This document shows positions 5,425-5,495 of a DNA stretch of 5,495 bases, in pieces. Position 1 is the stretch's first letter. Each line of letters starts with the position of its first letter. The notes beneath the pieces are model-generated. The model was given only the letters and a program-made list of their open reading frames with translations. It was not told the origin of the DNA and ran no database searches. Made by a program: the position numbers and the translations under genes. Source of the stretch: Betaproteobacteria bacterium (GTDB lineage: Bacteria; Pseudomonadota; Gammaproteobacteria; Burkholderiales; SG8-39); assembly GCA_005884335.1 (NCBI GenBank), contig VBCJ01000048.1, positions 7,537 through 13,031 on the forward strand. Direction: 5' to 3'.

Positions 5425-5495
5425 ATGCTTCAGCCCCATCCCGCCGCAGTTGTTGCCGTCATCGGCCTGCTGCCCTTCGTTTTGGCGGCATGTAG
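5425..5495 (+). CDS. N-terminus of a lipoprotein, probably an efflux periplasmic adaptor (partial)
   Basis: Only 23 codons are inside the window. They encode a lipoprotein signal peptide: MLQPHPAA, then a hydrophobic stretch VVAVIGLLPFV, then the lipobox LAAC with the acylated cysteine at residue 23. The gene begins 22 bases after the outer-membrane channel gene and has a clear Shine-Dalgarno site, so it is in the same operon. Periplasmic adaptor (membrane-fusion) proteins of RND pumps often start like this and are usually encoded beside their channel gene. The adaptor identity is an inference from position and signal peptide, since no part of the mature domain is visible. Any other small lipoprotein is possible. 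Confidence 0.55.
   Translation, partial: MLQPHPAAVVAVIGLLPFVLAAC

Noticed and set aside
1..5495. CRISPR array, insertion sequence ends, rRNA or riboswitch
   Set aside because: No regularly spaced repeats, transposase gene, terminal inverted repeats with target duplications, or conserved RNA motifs were seen on either strand.

Overview
The window is GC-rich with a strong G/C third-position bias and short AT-rich gaps between genes. The gene content (a HipA/HipB pair, a TetR regulator, a MATE exporter, a NodT-type outer-membrane lipoprotein and the first codons of another lipoprotein) points to a Gram-negative proteobacterium. Codon use and the NodT-type sequence fit Betaproteobacteria such as Burkholderiales or relatives best, but that is an inference from style, not from a search.

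Left part (1-1703): a complete hipBA-type module on the + strand. The HTH antitoxin gene overlaps the HipA-family kinase gene by 11 bases. Two related palindromes, 31 bp centre to centre, cover the likely promoter and the antitoxin start, as expected for autorepression by HipB or HipBA. All expected kinase residues are visible in the HipA protein.

Middle (1704-2108): about 400 bases without an intact gene. On the minus strand it contains short stretches that read like protein but are split by stops and frame changes. They may be the remains of an unidentified gene. The right end carries a good promoter for the next gene.

Right part (2109-5495): an efflux cluster on the + strand, in the order tetR-type regulator, MATE pump, NodT/TolC-type outer-membrane lipoprotein, and the start of a further lipoprotein that is probably the periplasmic adaptor of a tripartite pump. 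Nearly identical operator-like palindromes sit exactly on the start codons of the regulator and the MATE gene, each with the same three-half-site layout. This suggests that the regulator represses both itself and the pump, and that at least the regulator mRNA is leaderless.

The most notable anomaly is that two neighbouring genes each appear to have lost an internal block in frame. The MATE protein lacks the helix equivalent to TM8 (about 41 residues, judged from its own two-lobe symmetry). The outer-membrane protein lacks the usual segment between its lipid-anchored N-terminus and its first long helix. The reading frames stay open, so these would look normal to an ORF caller but may encode impaired proteins. 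I see no CRISPR array, rRNA, tRNA or insertion sequence, and no clearly new type of system.
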